This document shows, piece after piece, positions 17,526-28,970 of a stretch of DNA of 64,000 nt. The stretch lies in assembly GCF_000317535.1 (NCBI RefSeq), contig NC_019757.1, forward strand, positions 4,987,501 through 5,051,500, written 5' to 3'. Each line of letters begins with the position of its first letter. The first letter of the stretch is position 1. Made by a program: the position numbers and the translations under genes. The DNA is from Cylindrospermum stagnale PCC 7417. GTDB lineage: Bacteria; Cyanobacteriota; Cyanobacteriia; Cyanobacteriales; Nostocaceae. Under the pieces are notes generated by a model, which did no database searches, was not told the DNA's origin, and saw nothing but the letters and a program-made list of their open reading frames with translations.

Positions 17526-18938
17526 TTAGCGATCGCCACGGCGTGATGTAGACGAACGAGTACCGGACTTGTTGCCACCTGCGGCCTTTCTCCCTGCCGA
17601 TTTTTTAGCCCCTGTCTTTGGTGCCGGCTTCACACTCACACGAGGCGTCCGCTGGTCACTTGCAGATTTCTGTTTGCGTTCGCCTTTGGCGGGGCGTAGG
17701 CCATCGCTGGAGAGCCGGCGCTCCGAGCCATCGCGTCCATTTGCGTTCGCCTTAGGCGGGGCGTAGCCCATCGCATCGGGCTTAATATCGGGGTTGAGTT
17801 TGAAGCCAGCAACCACTTCTCTAGGCAATCGCTGCTCGATCAGTTTTTCGATATCCGCCAGCAACGGGTATTCATCGACGCACACCAGCGATACAGCTTC
17901 ACCTTCCGCCCCAGCGCGGCCAGTACGACCAATGCGATGAACATAATCCTCCGGTACATTCGGCAAATCGAAATTGACCACATGGGGCAATTCGCTGATA
18001 TCGAGTCCCCGCGCTGCAATATCAGTTGCCACCAGCACCTGTAAACTGTTGTTCTTGAACTTTGCCAGAGCGTAGGTACGCGCCGACTGGCTCTTATTCC
18101 CGTGGATGGCCAATGCTTGAATCCGGTCTTCGCCCAACTGCTTGACCAGACGGTCAGCCCCATGCTTAGTGCGGGTGAACACCAACACTTGGAACCATCT
18201 ATGTTGCTGAATCAGATGAGTCAGTAAATGACGCTTTCTGTCACGGTCTACCTGGTACACTTTCTGCGCCACCGTGTCAGCAGTCACGTTACGGCGTGCC
18301 ACCTCAATCATCGCCGGGCGGTTGAGCAACCCAGCGGCGAGTGCCTTGATTTTGTCAGAGAAAGTAGCGAAAAATAGCAAATTCTGTCGCTGTTTGGGCA
18401 GAAGCGAGAGGATGCGGCGGATATCATGAATAAAGCCCATATCCAGCATCCGATCTGCTTCATCCAGCACCAAAACCTCAACCCGCGACAGGTTCACCGT
18501 GCCCTGTTGCACATGGTCTAGCAGTCGCCCTGGGGTAGCCACCAGAATATCCACGCGACCCTTCAACCGCCGTTTTTGCGAATTAATATTAACGCCGCCG
18601 AACATCACCATCGAGTTCAGATTCAGGTACTTGCCGTACTCACGCACGCTTTCTTCCACCTGTGCCGCAAGTTCGCGAGTAGGGGTGAGAATCAGCGCCC
18701 GGATTGGTGGGAATCCACTAGAGATGCCGTTGACGCTCTTGTTGGATGACAAGCGATGCAGCAGCGGCAGAGTGAAGCCGGCAGTCTTGCCAGTGCCAGT
18801 TTGGGCACCAGCTAGCAAATCGCGACCCGACAATACAGCAGGGATTGCCTGCATCTGAATTGGCGTGGGTTCAGTGTACCCCCGTTCGGTGACCGCACGG
18901 ACAATTTCATTGGACAAGCCGAGTGTGGAAAAAGACAT
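17526..18938 (-). CDS. DEAD-box RNA helicase, RhlE-like
   Basis: ATP-dependent RNA helicase that would remodel RNA structure in the cytoplasm. Motifs in order: Q-motif around PTPIQ (24-28), motif I AQTGTGKT (45-52), PTREL, motif II DEAD (159-162), motif III FAT (190-192), and the C-terminal RecA domain with DIAARGLDI and [10 protein letters not shown]. The canonical motif III is SAT; here the serine is replaced by phenylalanine. The C-terminal about 80 residues are basic and low complexity, and include repeat-derived segments [10 protein letters not shown] and SDGLRPAKG. The length of 470 aa fits the RhlE group. The upstream region 18939-19080 probably carries the 5' UTR. Confidence 0.88.
   Translation of the reverse strand: MSFSTLGLSNEIVRAVTERGYTEPTPIQMQAIPAVLSGRDLLAGAQTGTGKTAGFTLPLLHRLSSNKSVNGISSGFPPIRALILTPTRELAAQVEESVREYGKYLNLNSMVMFGGVNINSQKRRLKGRVDILVATPGRLLDHVQQGTVNLSRVEVLVLDEADRMLDMGFIHDIRRILSLLPKQRQNLLFFATFSDKIKALAAGLLNRPAMIEVARRNVTADTVAQKVYQVDRDRKRHLLTHLIQQHRWFQVLVFTRTKHGADRLVKQLGEDRIQALAIHGNKSQSARTYALAKFKNNSLQVLVATDIAARGLDISELPHVVNFDLPNVPEDYVHRIGRTGRAGAEGEAVSLVCVDEYPLLADIEKLIEQRLPREVVAGFKLNPDIKPDAMGYAPPKANANGRDGSERRLSSDGLRPAKGERKQKSASDQRTPRVSVKPAPKTGAKKSAGRKAAGGNKSGTRSSTSRRGDR
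17681..17771. repeat. HIP1-associated 24-bp repeat in helicase tail
   Basis: Units at 17681-17704 and 17748-17771 are near-identical to the 24-bp unit repeated in the neighbouring phosphatase gene. Within this one gene they are read in two different frames, giving GLRPAKG and MGYAPPKA. Confidence 0.88.
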
Positions 18939-19383
18939 AAAACTCCGGATATAACATCGGCCTGTCGCCTGTAGCGGCGTCAGTCTTAGGCGGACGGTTT
19001 GAAGGACTCGATGGGCAGTAGCGCAAAGACTGAGAGCGAATGCCGCAGCTTTGCATTCTAGCAGAGTGCAGTCTGTTGTGTCTTGAAAATTCGGCAGGTT
19101 GACGATTGTAGCGTGCGTTCCCTAACCCACGAATTAAGATTTTAAATGAATAAAACCAATACTATTTTGACTCACACAACCAGTTCGTTACCTTTATATT
19201 CTGGATCATTTGATTTAGTTCAGGTGATAAATCTCAAGTGAGGTGAACCATTCCGGGTGTAAATAATTAAAGGTTTGTAGTGAGGGCTTCAGCCCTCAAA
19301 ATAGGGCTAAAGCCCTTACTACAAGCTAATTTCCATATTTTTTACATTAGTTAATATAATTTGAGTTATTCTTACCAACCTAC
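18939..19383. other. Intergenic region with a dispersed hairpin repeat
   Basis: No gene is recognised. An imperfect inverted repeat spans 19275-19324 (TTGTAGTGAGGGCTTCAGCC facing GGCTAAAGCCCTTACTACAA), a repeat type scattered in Nostoc genomes. A half-copy lies at 40078-40100. The rest is AT-rich and probably contains the helicase promoter. Confidence 0.6.
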
Positions 19384-19434
19384 TTATTCGTCGATTACAG
19401 AAACTGTTTTGAATGCAATTCTTGGTAAAGTCAT
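19384..19434 (-). CDS. Candidate 16-codon peptide downstream of the PKS
   Basis: A short ORF, MTLPRIAFKTVSVIDE, with a perfect AGGAGG at 19446-19441 placed 6 nt before its ATG. Its position about 210 bp downstream of the PKS stop on the same strand, and the unusually strong ribosome-binding site, are the only evidence. I do not recognise the peptide. It could be an expressed micropeptide, a leader or a chance ORF. Confidence 0.35.
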   Translation of the reverse strand: MTLPRIAFKTVSVIDE

Positions 19435-19641
19435 GGCAAACCTCCTGTGGATATAGGTTTTAGCCTTTTATTTCTATTTTATCACCCCACTCTGACAGAA
19501 GCGGTTGATGGACGATATGTCCGCGATGGATGAAAGAAACGAAATAAAAAGTACGGAAAAAGCTTATACTTGCATTGTGTCTTGACAGTTAAGACCGTTC
19601 CCTCAATGGTGCATCTTTGTCCGTACAAAAGAGGGCTATTC

Positions 19642-22600
19642 CTATACAATTAAAGCTGAAAGAACTTCTTGAGCCAGATAATCAACAAGTTCTTCTAACG
19701 TCGGATAGTCAAAAACTAAAGTTGAAGGCAGAGAAGAACCCAAACTCGTTTGTAGACGATTGCGTAATTCTATAGATGTCAGCGAATCCATTCCCATCTC
19801 GAAAAAGCTGCGTTTTCGATCTAAAGGATTCGAGGGATTCCAACCCAAAACTTGAGCTAAGTGAGAGCTAACATGAGCTACTAATAGTGCTTTGCGTTCC
19901 CGGACTGGAACTGCTTCTAATTGCCGGGCCAATTTGATTGCACCTTGTTGCTTTGATGATTGCTCTGATCCCTTGGTGAAATTGGTGAAGAATGGCGAGG
20001 CTGTCCATTGTTTTTCCCGGAACTGTGACCAATTCAGGGGTATCACACCAACGCGGATGGGTTGCTCTAGAAGCAACTTTTCCAAAACCTGTAATCCTTG
20101 GTTAGAGGCTATAGCCCCCATTCCTACCCGATTGAGACGCTCAATTACCTGTTGGTTTCTCGCTGCCATTCCTACCTCGCCCCAAGCTCCCCAGTTGATA
20201 GTTGTGCTTGGTAGTCCAAGCGATCGCCGATAAAATGCCAAACTATCCAGAAAAGCGTTGGCTGCTACATAATTGGCTTGACCAACAGCACCTAACATGG
20301 AAACACAAGAAGAAAACAGCACAAAGAATTCTAAAGGCAGTTTTTGGGTTAATGTGTGTAGATTCCATGCTCCTTGTACTTTCGGAGGCATGACTCGCCT
20401 GAAAGACTCCCAGTTTTGCTGTTTGAGTAAGCGATCATCCAAAACGCCTGCGGTATGAATAATCCCTTGCAGGGGAGGTGAGGATGGAACAAGGGAATCT
20501 AACAACTGAGCTACTTGCTCGTAGTCAGACACATCAACTTGAGCAACTACCACCTTAGCGCCAGAGAGTTCTAGCTGCTCCAACTGGCTGCGGACAGCAG
20601 GCTTAACTGCACTGCGCCCTACTAACACTAGATGTCTAGCTCCATGTTCTACCATCCAGCGAGCCACTAGTAAACCCAGATCGCCCAAGCCGCCAGTAAT
20701 CAAATAGCTGCTATCCTCACGGAAACTAATACCATGGTAAGTGGCATCACCTATTTCTTTTGGCTGTGTGACGATTATTTTGCCAATGTGTTCGGCTCGC
20801 TGCATATAGCGAAAGGCACTGATTACCTCTTGAATCGGAAACACCTTTTGTGGCGGTAACGAGAGCTTACCTTGGGTAAACTGTTGGCTCAGATGATGTA
20901 GCATCGGCTGCACCAGTTCTGCTTTTTCCAAACATATTTGCCGTAAATCGATGAAATGGTAGGAAATATCAGCTTTGAATTGTTTGACTTGCTCCGAATC
21001 CCAAACATCCCGTTTAGCTATTTCCAAAAAACGACCATTAGGTGAAAGTACCCACATACTCTTTTCAATAAACCCTTCACCAGTCAAAGAGTTGAGGACA
21101 ATATCTACTCCCTGTCCATTGGTGTCCCTGATCACCTGTTCGGCAAAATCCAACGTCCGGGAATTGTAAACGTGTTGCACGCCTATAGACTTAAGGGCTT
21201 CCCATTTGCCTGGGCTGGCTGTGGCAAAAACCTCAGATCCTTTTGCTAATGCCAGTTTCACGGCTGCCATTCCAGTTCCTCCGGCCGCCGCATGGATTAA
21301 TACCTTGTCTTTGGCAGTGATCTGAGCTATTTGGTGTAAAGCGTAATATGCGGTGACAAAATTTACTGGGATAGCGGCAGCTTGCTCAAAATTCAGACCA
21401 TCGGGTATGAATGCTACCAACTTAGAGTTTACCGTCACGTACTTACTGAAGCTGCCAAATGCGATCGCCATCACAGCATCTCCAACGCGGAAATTTTCTA
21501 CTCCTTCTCCAACAGCGACTATTTCACCGGCGCATTCAACACCCAATTCATTATCTCGTTCAAAAGGTAGCGCCCCCAGCACATCTAAGACATCGATAAA
21601 ATTTAGTCCTGTAGCACGTACCCGAATTTCTACTTCACCTGAGCTAGCTTGATGGCGGTTCGTCGGTACTAGTTGTAAATTGTCTGGTATACCTCTTTCG
21701 GGTATCTCTAGGGAAAACGACTCTGAGCGCAGCCAGCTAGCGATCGGTTGGGTGCGTACCAGTCGTGCTACATAACGCTTACCATCACGAAAAGCAACTT
21801 GTCCTTCTGAACTTTGTGAGCTTATTTCTGACAGAATTACTCGATCTGCGTCTGTCACATTCGGATCTAAATCCACTAGCACGCAATTCAGTTCTGGGTG
21901 CTCCAGAGCGATGACTTGCCCCATACCCCATAAAGGAGATTGAGCTAGTCCACTAACGCCAGACACTACTTTTTCTAATGCTTGCGCTCCTTGAGTAACT
22001 AACCACAAGTTAGGAGGTTCAGAATAGTTCTCAAGCATTGCCTGCACTAAGTGCAAAGTACTGCCACAACTGATTTTTGCTGCTACATCCAAGTCTGCTG
22101 CTGTCTGAATTGATGCTGCATTCAAGCTCCAGCAATTTACTACCCCATGCACATGGGGAACGGCTTGGCATAGCTGCTGAAAGTGTTCGGGGCTAGCTGG
22201 ATTTAGCCGAAATTCGTGTTCAGCTATCTGTTCATACTCGTTTGCTGCGAATATAATCGTGCAACTTTCTCCTTGCGATCGCAGGCGAGCTACTAACTGC
22301 TGACCAATCCCTTGATCATCGGCCAAAATTAACCAATTTCTTTTTGTGTCTAGCTTGGGCTGAGTTTTTACATCTGTATTATGTTCTTGGAGTACCCACT
22401 CCACCTCATAAAGCCAATCTTCCCAAGTTTTTTGCGAAGTGCCTAACATGGCTTCACGGCGAACAGCCTTAAGTTGCAAACCTTCTACAGTGGCAATTAG
22501 CTCTCCTGAAGCAGCGAACAGTTGCAAATCAGCGATCAGGTTCTGTTTGTTTTGTTGTACCCCTTCTACTTTTCGCAATTGGGCATGACTCCATATGGAG

Positions 22601-25600
22601 ACACCAGGACGCTTGTAAATCTGTAGGCGCTCTAAACCTATTGGCACATAGCTAATTTGTTTTCCATTATCAGGGGAGATGGCTTCCAAAACCTGTAAGG
22701 CGATGTCCAACAACACTGGATGTAATTGATAATCTATGGCATCTGAGACTAATTCTTCCACCAGCCTTATTTTGCCCAGAGCAACTTTTTCATTTTTAAG
22801 AAGTTGTTCCATTCCCCGGAAACTGTAACCATAATTGAGGTCTTGTTCTTGAAAACGTCTGTATAATTCTGCGATGGTAAATTCTTGAGTACATTGCGCT
22901 TTTAATGCAGCTAAATCCATGTACTCAGTTACTGATTTTTGTTCCTTAAAGAACAATTTACCTGAAGCATGGAGCATCCAAGATAGCTTCCCATTATTAT
23001 TTTTTGTAGTAGATATAAGGCTATATATCTCGAATGAATAAACACGATCTGACTGTGGAGTTAAAATCATCTGAACGGTCTTGAATTCATTCTCTTGCCA
23101 AATCATAGGCTGTTGTAAGACAACCTCTTCCAGGCAAAAATTGTCAGATTTGGCAATAATAGAGCCAGCTGCTAATGCCATTTCCAAGTAAGCTGTTCCT
23201 GGCATAATCGTTGCCTCAAAAAGAGAATGATCTTTCAGCCACACTGGCGAGTCTGGACTGATTTGAGACTGGAAACGAATCTCTTCTGTTCCTGCTAAAC
23301 ATAACTCTTGTCCCAATAGAGGATGAAGCTTTTGGTTGTCCTGACCATTGTTCTGAAAAAATGCTTGAGTGGGATATCCCTGATCTGCTTCTACCCAATA
23401 GCGCTGTCTTTGGAAGGGATAAGTTGGCAAGTGCAGCCGATAACGCAAATAGTCTCGATCAAAGCCAAACCAGTTGACGGAGGCTCCATGCATATATAGT
23501 TTTGCCAAACTGGTTAACATCACTTGCCAATCGTCTTGATCAGGATGCAAACTGGAGAGCCAAATTCTATTACTGTCAGGTAGGCAAGATTGACCCATTC
23601 CCAATAAGATTGGTTTCGGTCCAATTTCCAGCAAGGTTTCTATCGCCAGGTGTTCCAGGCTTTCCATGCTTGTAGTAAACTTGACTGGTTTGAGGATATG
23701 AGTACACCAATATTCTGGAGTTGCTACTTCTGAATTTGCTACCTTGCCCGTGACATTGGAAATTAGCTTAATTTGTGGAGCAGAAAAGCTAATTTGTCGG
23801 ACTACCTGCTCAAATTCTACCAGCATCGACTCCATCAACGGCGAATGGAAAGCATGGGATACATTTAATTTTTGTGTCTTGACTCCTGATGCCTGGAGCT
23901 TTTCACAAACGGCATTTATTGCCTCGCGGCGACCAGAAATTACAATGCTGCGATCGCCGTTGATTGCAGCAATGGAGACTTCATTGGCATAAGGTTGAAT
24001 GGCTATCTTTGCCTGTAGTTCATCTAACTGTAGCACTGCCATTTCACCATCTTCAGGCAGTGCTTGCATTAAACGCCCCCGTTGGGCAATTAGTTTTAAG
24101 CCATCTTCCAAGCTAAAAACTTCTGCAACACAGGCAGCTACATATTCCCCGACACTATGACCCATGACAACATTAGGTTCTATGCCCCAGGATTTCCACA
24201 ACTGGAACAGAGCATATTCGAGGGCAAATAGGGCTGGTTGGGTATAAGCAGTTTGATCAATAGGCAGAGGGGAAAATTCTTCTTTCTCCCCTGCTTCCCT
24301 GTTCCCCAGCGAGTGTACCTGGGCAGGATAGAGAACCTCAAGCAAGGGCTTTTCTAGATAAGGAAGAAGAATTTCATTGCACTTGTCAAGGGTTTCTCGA
24401 AAAGTTGGTTGAGTCTCGTAAAGTTGCCGTCCCATATTCACGTACTGCGAGCCCTGACCTGTGAAAAGAAAGGCGATCGCATTTGTTGGTAGAAGATTGT
24501 GCGTTTGATCGGTAGTTTCTTGCTCAAAATGGCTCAGACGAGCGCAAAGCTGTTCAATAGATTCAGCGGTGACTGCCAAACGATGGTTAAAGTGCTTGCG
24601 TCCTGTGTTAGCTGTAAAACAAATATCTGCCAGTTTTTCATCTGGATGCGATCGCACATTAGCTACATAATTCTGTGCCAACTCTCCCAGAGCTTTCTCA
24701 GTTCTTGCCGATAGTGTCAAAATATGCAGTGGGCGCTCATTGGGGTCTGGATTTTTAGTTAACTCTGGTGTTTCTTCTAAAACCAGATGACAATTCGTTC
24801 CCCCCATGCCAAAAGCACTAACTCCCGCTCTGCGGGGAATCCCGTCAGTTTTCCATTCAGATAATGTTGCATTAACGTAAAAGGGGCTGTTGGCAAAATC
24901 AATTCTCGGATTAGGTTGCTGAAAATGCAGGCTAGGTGGTATCTGTTGATGCTTAAGAGCAAGTATAGTTTTGATTAACCCTGCTATACCTGCGGCTTCA
25001 ACAATGTGTCCAATATTGGTTTTAACTGAGCCAATGGCACAGAAACCGCTTTTTTCGGTAGTTTTGTCAAAAGCTTGGGTAAGAGCAGCAATTTCAATGG
25101 AATCTCCTAAACTGGTGGCTGTTCCGTGGGTTTCAATATAATTAATGGTGCTAGCCCCAATTTGGGCAATCGCCAAAGCCTCAGAGATTACAGCTGCTTG
25201 TCCTTCCACGCTGGGAGCCGTATAACCGACTTTTAAGGCACCATCATTATTAATGGCTGACCCTTTGATCACAGCATGAATACAGTCTCCATCAGCAATA
25301 GCTTGGCTAAGTAACTTCAGGACAACGATTCCACCTCCATTGCCGAACACAGTTCCTTGAGCCTGTGCATCAAAGGCTCTACAATGTCCGTCAGGAGACC
25401 AAATCATGTCCTCTTGGTACAAATAGCCCATTTTTTGAGGAACGCAGACACTAACGCCTCCCGCCAGAGCCATATCACATTCACCGTTGAGCAAACTTTG
25501 GCAGGCGATATGAACTGCTACCAGTGCTGTTGAGCAAGCCGTTTGAATATTAACACTTGGGCCAGTTAAATTCAGCTTATAAGAAATCCATGTAGGCAGA

Positions 25601-26085
25601 AAATCTTTCTCGTTGACAAGCCTAATTTGTAAATCACTAGTTGATGTTAAAAAAGTGCGCGATCGCGAAAAACCTTGGTTAGGATAAACGTTATTAATTA
25701 GGTAAGTGTTCATACCCGAACCTGCGTAAACTCCGATTACGCTAGGATCGGTTTCTGGGTTGTAGCCAGCACTTTCAAGGGCTTCCCAGGCACATTCTAA
25801 TATAATCCGCTGTTGTGGGTCCATAATTTCGGCTTCTTTAGTGCTGTAGCCGAAAAATGCAGCATCAAAATTTTCAATATTTGGCAGAACTGCGCCTGCT
25901 TTGACGTAATTAGGATTACGCAGCAAAGTTGGGTCAATATGCTCCAGTTCATTCTTAGCAAAAAAAGCAATAGACTCTACTCCATCTCGCAGATTATGCC
26001 AAAATTCATCAATATTTTTTGCACCTGGAAAGCGGCATGACATACCAATAATAGCTATATCTGTTTCTCTAACACTGATAGTCAT
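19642..26085 (-). CDS. Type I polyketide synthase module KS-AT-DH-ER-KR-ACP
   Basis: A single, fully reducing modular PKS of 2147 residues. KS: C184 in QTACSTAL, H320 in [10 protein letters not shown]360 in [19 protein letters not shown] with S644, and HAFH at 744-747, which indicates malonyl-CoA. DH (from about 920): [14 protein letters not shown], where the usual glycine of HxxxGxxxxP is glutamate, with a plausible [10 protein letters not shown] aspartate. ER (about 1380-1690): [14 protein letters not shown] (about 1715-1900): TGGLGDLG with YVAAN and an LDD motif (B-type). ACP: GMDSLTS with S2101. It has no thioesterase and no C-methyltransferase. It would add one malonyl unit and reduce it to methylene. 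The ATG overlaps the upstream NRPS stop (ATGA at 26085-26082), and AGGAGA precedes it, so the two are translationally coupled. Confidence 0.92.
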   Translation of the reverse strand: MTISVRETDIAIIGMSCRFPGAKNIDEFWHNLRDGVESIAFFAKNELEHIDPTLLRNPNYVKAGAVLPNIENFDAAFFGYSTKEAEIMDPQQRIILECAWEALESAGYNPETDPSVIGVYAGSGMNTYLINNVYPNQGFSRSRTFLTSTSDLQIRLVNEKDFLPTWISYKLNLTGPSVNIQTACSTALVAVHIACQSLLNGECDMALAGGVSVCVPQKMGYLYQEDMIWSPDGHCRAFDAQAQGTVFGNGGGIVVLKLLSQAIADGDCIHAVIKGSAINNDGALKVGYTAPSVEGQAAVISEALAIAQIGASTINYIETHGTATSLGDSIEIAALTQAFDKTTEKSGFCAIGSVKTNIGHIVEAAGIAGLIKTILALKHQQIPPSLHFQQPNPRIDFANSPFYVNATLSEWKTDGIPRRAGVSAFGMGGTNCHLVLEETPELTKNPDPNERPLHILTLSARTEKALGELAQNYVANVRSHPDEKLADICFTANTGRKHFNHRLAVTAESIEQLCARLSHFEQETTDQTHNLLPTNAIAFLFTGQGSQYVNMGRQLYETQPTFRETLDKCNEILLPYLEKPLLEVLYPAQVHSLGNREAGEKEEFSPLPIDQTAYTQPALFALEYALFQLWKSWGIEPNVVMGHSVGEYVAACVAEVFSLEDGLKLIAQRGRLMQALPEDGEMAVLQLDELQAKIAIQPYANEVSIAAINGDRSIVISGRREAINAVCEKLQASGVKTQKLNVSHAFHSPLMESMLVEFEQVVRQISFSAPQIKLISNVTGKVANSEVATPEYWCTHILKPVKFTTSMESLEHLAIETLLEIGPKPILLGMGQSCLPDSNRIWLSSLHPDQDDWQVMLTSLAKLYMHGASVNWFGFDRDYLRYRLHLPTYPFQRQRYWVEADQGYPTQAFFQNNGQDNQKLHPLLGQELCLAGTEEIRFQSQISPDSPVWLKDHSLFEATIMPGTAYLEMALAAGSIIAKSDNFCLEEVVLQQPMIWQENEFKTVQMILTPQSDRVYSFEIYSLISTTKNNNGKLSWMLHASGKLFFKEQKSVTEYMDLAALKAQCTQEFTIAELYRRFQEQDLNYGYSFRGMEQLLKNEKVALGKIRLVEELVSDAIDYQLHPVLLDIALQVLEAISPDNGKQISYVPIGLERLQIYKRPGVSIWSHAQLRKVEGVQQNKQNLIADLQLFAASGELIATVEGLQLKAVRREAMLGTSQKTWEDWLYEVEWVLQEHNTDVKTQPKLDTKRNWLILADDQGIGQQLVARLRSQGESCTIIFAANEYEQIAEHEFRLNPASPEHFQQLCQAVPHVHGVVNCWSLNAASIQTAADLDVAAKISCGSTLHLVQAMLENYSEPPNLWLVTQGAQALEKVVSGVSGLAQSPLWGMGQVIALEHPELNCVLVDLDPNVTDADRVILSEISSQSSEGQVAFRDGKRYVARLVRTQPIASWLRSESFSLEIPERGIPDNLQLVPTNRHQASSGEVEIRVRATGLNFIDVLDVLGALPFERDNELGVECAGEIVAVGEGVENFRVGDAVMAIAFGSFSKYVTVNSKLVAFIPDGLNFEQAAAIPVNFVTAYYALHQIAQITAKDKVLIHAAAGGTGMAAVKLALAKGSEVFATASPGKWEALKSIGVQHVYNSRTLDFAEQVIRDTNGQGVDIVLNSLTGEGFIEKSMWVLSPNGRFLEIAKRDVWDSEQVKQFKADISYHFIDLRQICLEKAELVQPMLHHLSQQFTQGKLSLPPQKVFPIQEVISAFRYMQRAEHIGKIIVTQPKEIGDATYHGISFREDSSYLITGGLGDLGLLVARWMVEHGARHLVLVGRSAVKPAVRSQLEQLELSGAKVVVAQVDVSDYEQVAQLLDSLVPSSPPLQGIIHTAGVLDDRLLKQQNWESFRRVMPPKVQGAWNLHTLTQKLPLEFFVLFSSCVSMLGAVGQANYVAANAFLDSLAFYRRSLGLPSTTINWGAWGEVGMAARNQQVIERLNRVGMGAIASNQGLQVLEKLLLEQPIRVGVIPLNWSQFREKQWTASPFFTNFTKGSEQSSKQQGAIKLARQLEAVPVRERKALLVAHVSSHLAQVLGWNPSNPLDRKRSFFEMGMDSLTSIELRNRLQTSLGSSLPSTLVFDYPTLEELVDYLAQEVLSALIV

Positions 26086-28970
26086 AGTTTTCTCCTATCA
26101 CGATGGTTTTGCCTTAGTTGCCTTTGTTGTTGTTGTCTGGACAAATCACGTTCCGTTCTACTGCTTTGCTGGTGCTTAATAGTAAAAGCTTGTTTGTTAT
26201 TTGGACTTAAATGTTGGGCTAGAGTATGAATTGTGGGGTATTGAAACAGCGCCACAGATGATAGTTCTAACCCAAAAATTTCGACTAATTGTTTACCAAC
26301 CTGGAATAAGAGCAAAGAATATCCACCTAACTCGAAAAAGTTATCATGAATTCCTACAATGTCCAATTGCAGTACTTCCTGCCAAACTTTAGCAATGATT
26401 TTTTCGGCATCAGATTTAGGCATGACCAGAACTGTTGATAACTCAGGTCTAGACCTTTCTGGTACAGGTAACGCCCGACGGTCTAGTTTCCCACTTGGTG
26501 TCAGCGGCATTTTATCGAGTACAACAAGAGCTGCTGGCACCATATATTCAGGTAGAGATTCTTGTAAATAACTGCGTAATGTCGATTTAAGTTTGTCTGC
26601 TACCTGTCTTGGGAAAGTGCTGCTAGTATTGTCTGTCTTCGGATAGATGTCTGCGGTTGGCTGGCTGCGGTTTTTATCCCCCATTAACTGCGACTGGGTA
26701 ATTTGCTCAACATCTAATTCCTGACTCAAGGTGAAAGCAGCAGTTAAGTTTGGAACTACATAAGCCACTAGGCGTTTGTATCCGGGGATATCTTCTCTAG
26801 GTAAAACAGCACTCTCTCGGACAGCGGGATGTTGTGTCAATACGGCTTCTATTTCGCCCAATTCTATGCGATAACCGCGAATTTTTACCTGATGGTCGGC
26901 ACGACCAAGATATTGAATATTACCATCTTTTAAGTAACGGGCTAAGTCGCCAGTTTTATAGAGGCGACCAGAACTAAAGGGGTTGGTAATGAATCTTTCC
27001 TGAGTCAGTTCTGGACGATTGATATAGCCTAAAGCTAAACAATCGCCGCCAATATGTAGTTCCCCAGGAATTCCAATGGGAACAGGTTGGAGAAACTTAT
27101 CAAGTATATATATTTGGACATTATCAATCGGACGACCGATAGGAGGAAGGACAGGCCAACTATTCACTTCCCCTGTCAGTTTATAAGCTGTAATAACATG
27201 GCTCTCTGTTGGCCCATAATGATTGTATAAAGTGCAATCTATTTGGCTAAATAAGTTAGCAATCACTTTTGATATCTGCAATTGTTCTCCCGCAGTAATG
27301 ACTTCACGAAGAGTCTTAGGCACTGATGCTGCTGAATTTACTGCTTCAGATAACTGTTGTAAAGCGACAAAGGGAAGAAATAATCTTTCAATTTTTTTCT
27401 CCATCAAGAAATTTAACAAAGCTATGGGATTTCGTCGCACTTCCTCCGAGATCAAAACCAATGTTCCACCAGAACAGCAAGTAGAAAAAATTTCTTGGAA
27501 AGATACATCGAAGCTCAAGGGAGAAAATTGTAGAGTTTTGGCTTTGTTAGAAACTGTTGTATTTTTGAGTTGCCAATTAATCAAATTAGCAAGAGCAAGG
27601 TGCGTCATCGCTACCCCTTTGGGGTTTCCTGTAGAACCAGAGGTATACATGACATAGGCTAAGTTGTGAGGTTGAACCTGAAAAACTGGATTTTCCTCAC
27701 TCTCTTGAATAATGGCTTCCCAGTCTCTATCTAAACAGACTATTTTATACCCTGCGTTTGCCTGACCTAATTGGGGGAATGCGAACAGTAACTTCTCAGT
27801 TGTCAGTAGTACACCCACCTGTGAATCTGACAACATATAAGCTAAACGCTCTTGAGGATAAGCAGAGTCTAACGGCACATAAGCTGCACCTGCTTTAAGA
27901 ATACCTATAAGTCCCACTAACATATCTAGGGAGCGATCAATACAAATGCCCACTAGCATCTCTGGTCTTACTTCTAGTGAACGCAAATAGTGTGCTAGCT
28001 GATTGGCTTTTCGATTCAGCTTTAAGTAGGTTAGCTGCTGCTCTCCATAAACTACGGCTTCCATCTCTGGGGTGTTTTCCACCTGAGCCTCAAATAGTTG
28101 ATGAATACATTTATCTCGTAGTTCGTCTGTTTGAGTATTATTCCACTGGTTTAATAACTGATTTTGTTCAGCTTCAGTTAACAATGGCAAAGTGGAAATA
28201 CACTCATTTGCGTTGCAGATGAAGTTGACAAGCATTGTCTGTATATGACTCAACATCCGCTTAATGGAGTTTGACTCGAACAACTCGGCATTATATTCAC
28301 AATTTATAATTATTCTTCCTTCTTTTTTAGAAGGAAAAATTAATATATCGCACCTAGTGTTAAAAGTCTGGATTTCTGTCAGGCTTTCTAACATTATCTT
28401 TATTTCTGAAAGACTAAACGTTAGACCACAAGGCACCAGCATAATTTGAAAAATTGGTGCTTTTATAAAGTTCTGCTCTTCCTTAAGTCTTGCAACCAGC
28501 TTTTCAAAAGGATAATCTCGATTACGTGTAGCTTCTTCAACTGTCTTAGCAACACATTTTAAAACTTCTTTAACAGTTAGATTTTCTATTAAATTGGTTC
28601 GTAGCAACACTGGATTAATGAATTTTTCAGTAATTGCTCCTTCTTTTTGCCTAAGACTATCAACTATTAAAGAACCCACAATAATATCTTCTTGTCTTGT
28701 GTAACGCAGTAAAATCACTTTTAATGCAGTTAGGAGTATTGTAAAGATAGTGATATTTTCACATAGACAAAAATTATCGAGCTTTAAGCAAAAATTTTCA
28801 TCAAGCTCAATAACTTCTTCAGCTTTAGTAAGTGATTGATTCGGTTTTCGTGAATGATCTAATGGTATTTCTAAAACAGGAAGCTCACCACAAAGTTGCT
28901 GTGTCCAGTAGGCTTCCTGTTCATCTGAATTAATTTGCGTATTTAGTAGCGTTGTATTATAGTTCATCAT
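26082..28970 (-). CDS. NRPS: half condensation domain, adenylation (Pro-like code), PCP
   Basis: A 962-residue synthetase. Residues about 18-285 match only the C-terminal half of a condensation domain (starting AYWTQQLCGELPVLEIPLD). The HHxxxDG catalytic half is absent, so condensation activity is unlikely. The adenylation domain (about 290-830) has A3 YTSGSTGNPKG (442-452) and A10 lysine K828. The specificity residues I read are D488 V489 Q492 F531 I558 A560 H584 V592 I593 K828 (DVQFIAHVIK), close to codes I recall for proline or 4-methylproline in cyanobacteria. The PCP serine is S885 in LGGYS. A 55-residue insertion sits between the A8 and A10 regions. It would load an amino acid as starter and pass it to the PKS. 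Its start overlaps the stop of a 38-codon ORF. Confidence 0.9.
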   Translation of the reverse strand: MMNYNTTLLNTQINSDEQEAYWTQQLCGELPVLEIPLDHSRKPNQSLTKAEEVIELDENFCLKLDNFCLCENITIFTILLTALKVILLRYTRQEDIIVGSLIVDSLRQKEGAITEKFINPVLLRTNLIENLTVKEVLKCVAKTVEEATRNRDYPFEKLVARLKEEQNFIKAPIFQIMLVPCGLTFSLSEIKIMLESLTEIQTFNTRCDILIFPSKKEGRIIINCEYNAELFESNSIKRMLSHIQTMLVNFICNANECISTLPLLTEAEQNQLLNQWNNTQTDELRDKCIHQLFEAQVENTPEMEAVVYGEQQLTYLKLNRKANQLAHYLRSLEVRPEMLVGICIDRSLDMLVGLIGILKAGAAYVPLDSAYPQERLAYMLSDSQVGVLLTTEKLLFAFPQLGQANAGYKIVCLDRDWEAIIQESEENPVFQVQPHNLAYVMYTSGSTGNPKGVAMTHLALANLINWQLKNTTVSNKAKTLQFSPLSFDVSFQEIFSTCCSGGTLVLISEEVRRNPIALLNFLMEKKIERLFLPFVALQQLSEAVNSAASVPKTLREVITAGEQLQISKVIANLFSQIDCTLYNHYGPTESHVITAYKLTGEVNSWPVLPPIGRPIDNVQIYILDKFLQPVPIGIPGELHIGGDCLALGYINRPELTQERFITNPFSSGRLYKTGDLARYLKDGNIQYLGRADHQVKIRGYRIELGEIEAVLTQHPAVRESAVLPREDIPGYKRLVAYVVPNLTAAFTLSQELDVEQITQSQLMGDKNRSQPTADIYPKTDNTSSTFPRQVADKLKSTLRSYLQESLPEYMVPAALVVLDKMPLTPSGKLDRRALPVPERSRPELSTVLVMPKSDAEKIIAKVWQEVLQLDIVGIHDNFFELGGYSLLLFQVGKQLVEIFGLELSSVALFQYPTIHTLAQHLSPNNKQAFTIKHQQSSRTERDLSRQQQQRQLRQNHRDRRKL

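Noticed and set aside
18499-18858. 119-codon plus-strand ORF opposite the helicase
   Set aside because: It is antisense to conserved helicase motifs and has no recognisable product.
27223-27657. 144-codon plus-strand ORF inside the NRPS
   Set aside because: It lies antisense within the adenylation domain, whose protein motifs are clearly conserved on the minus strand.
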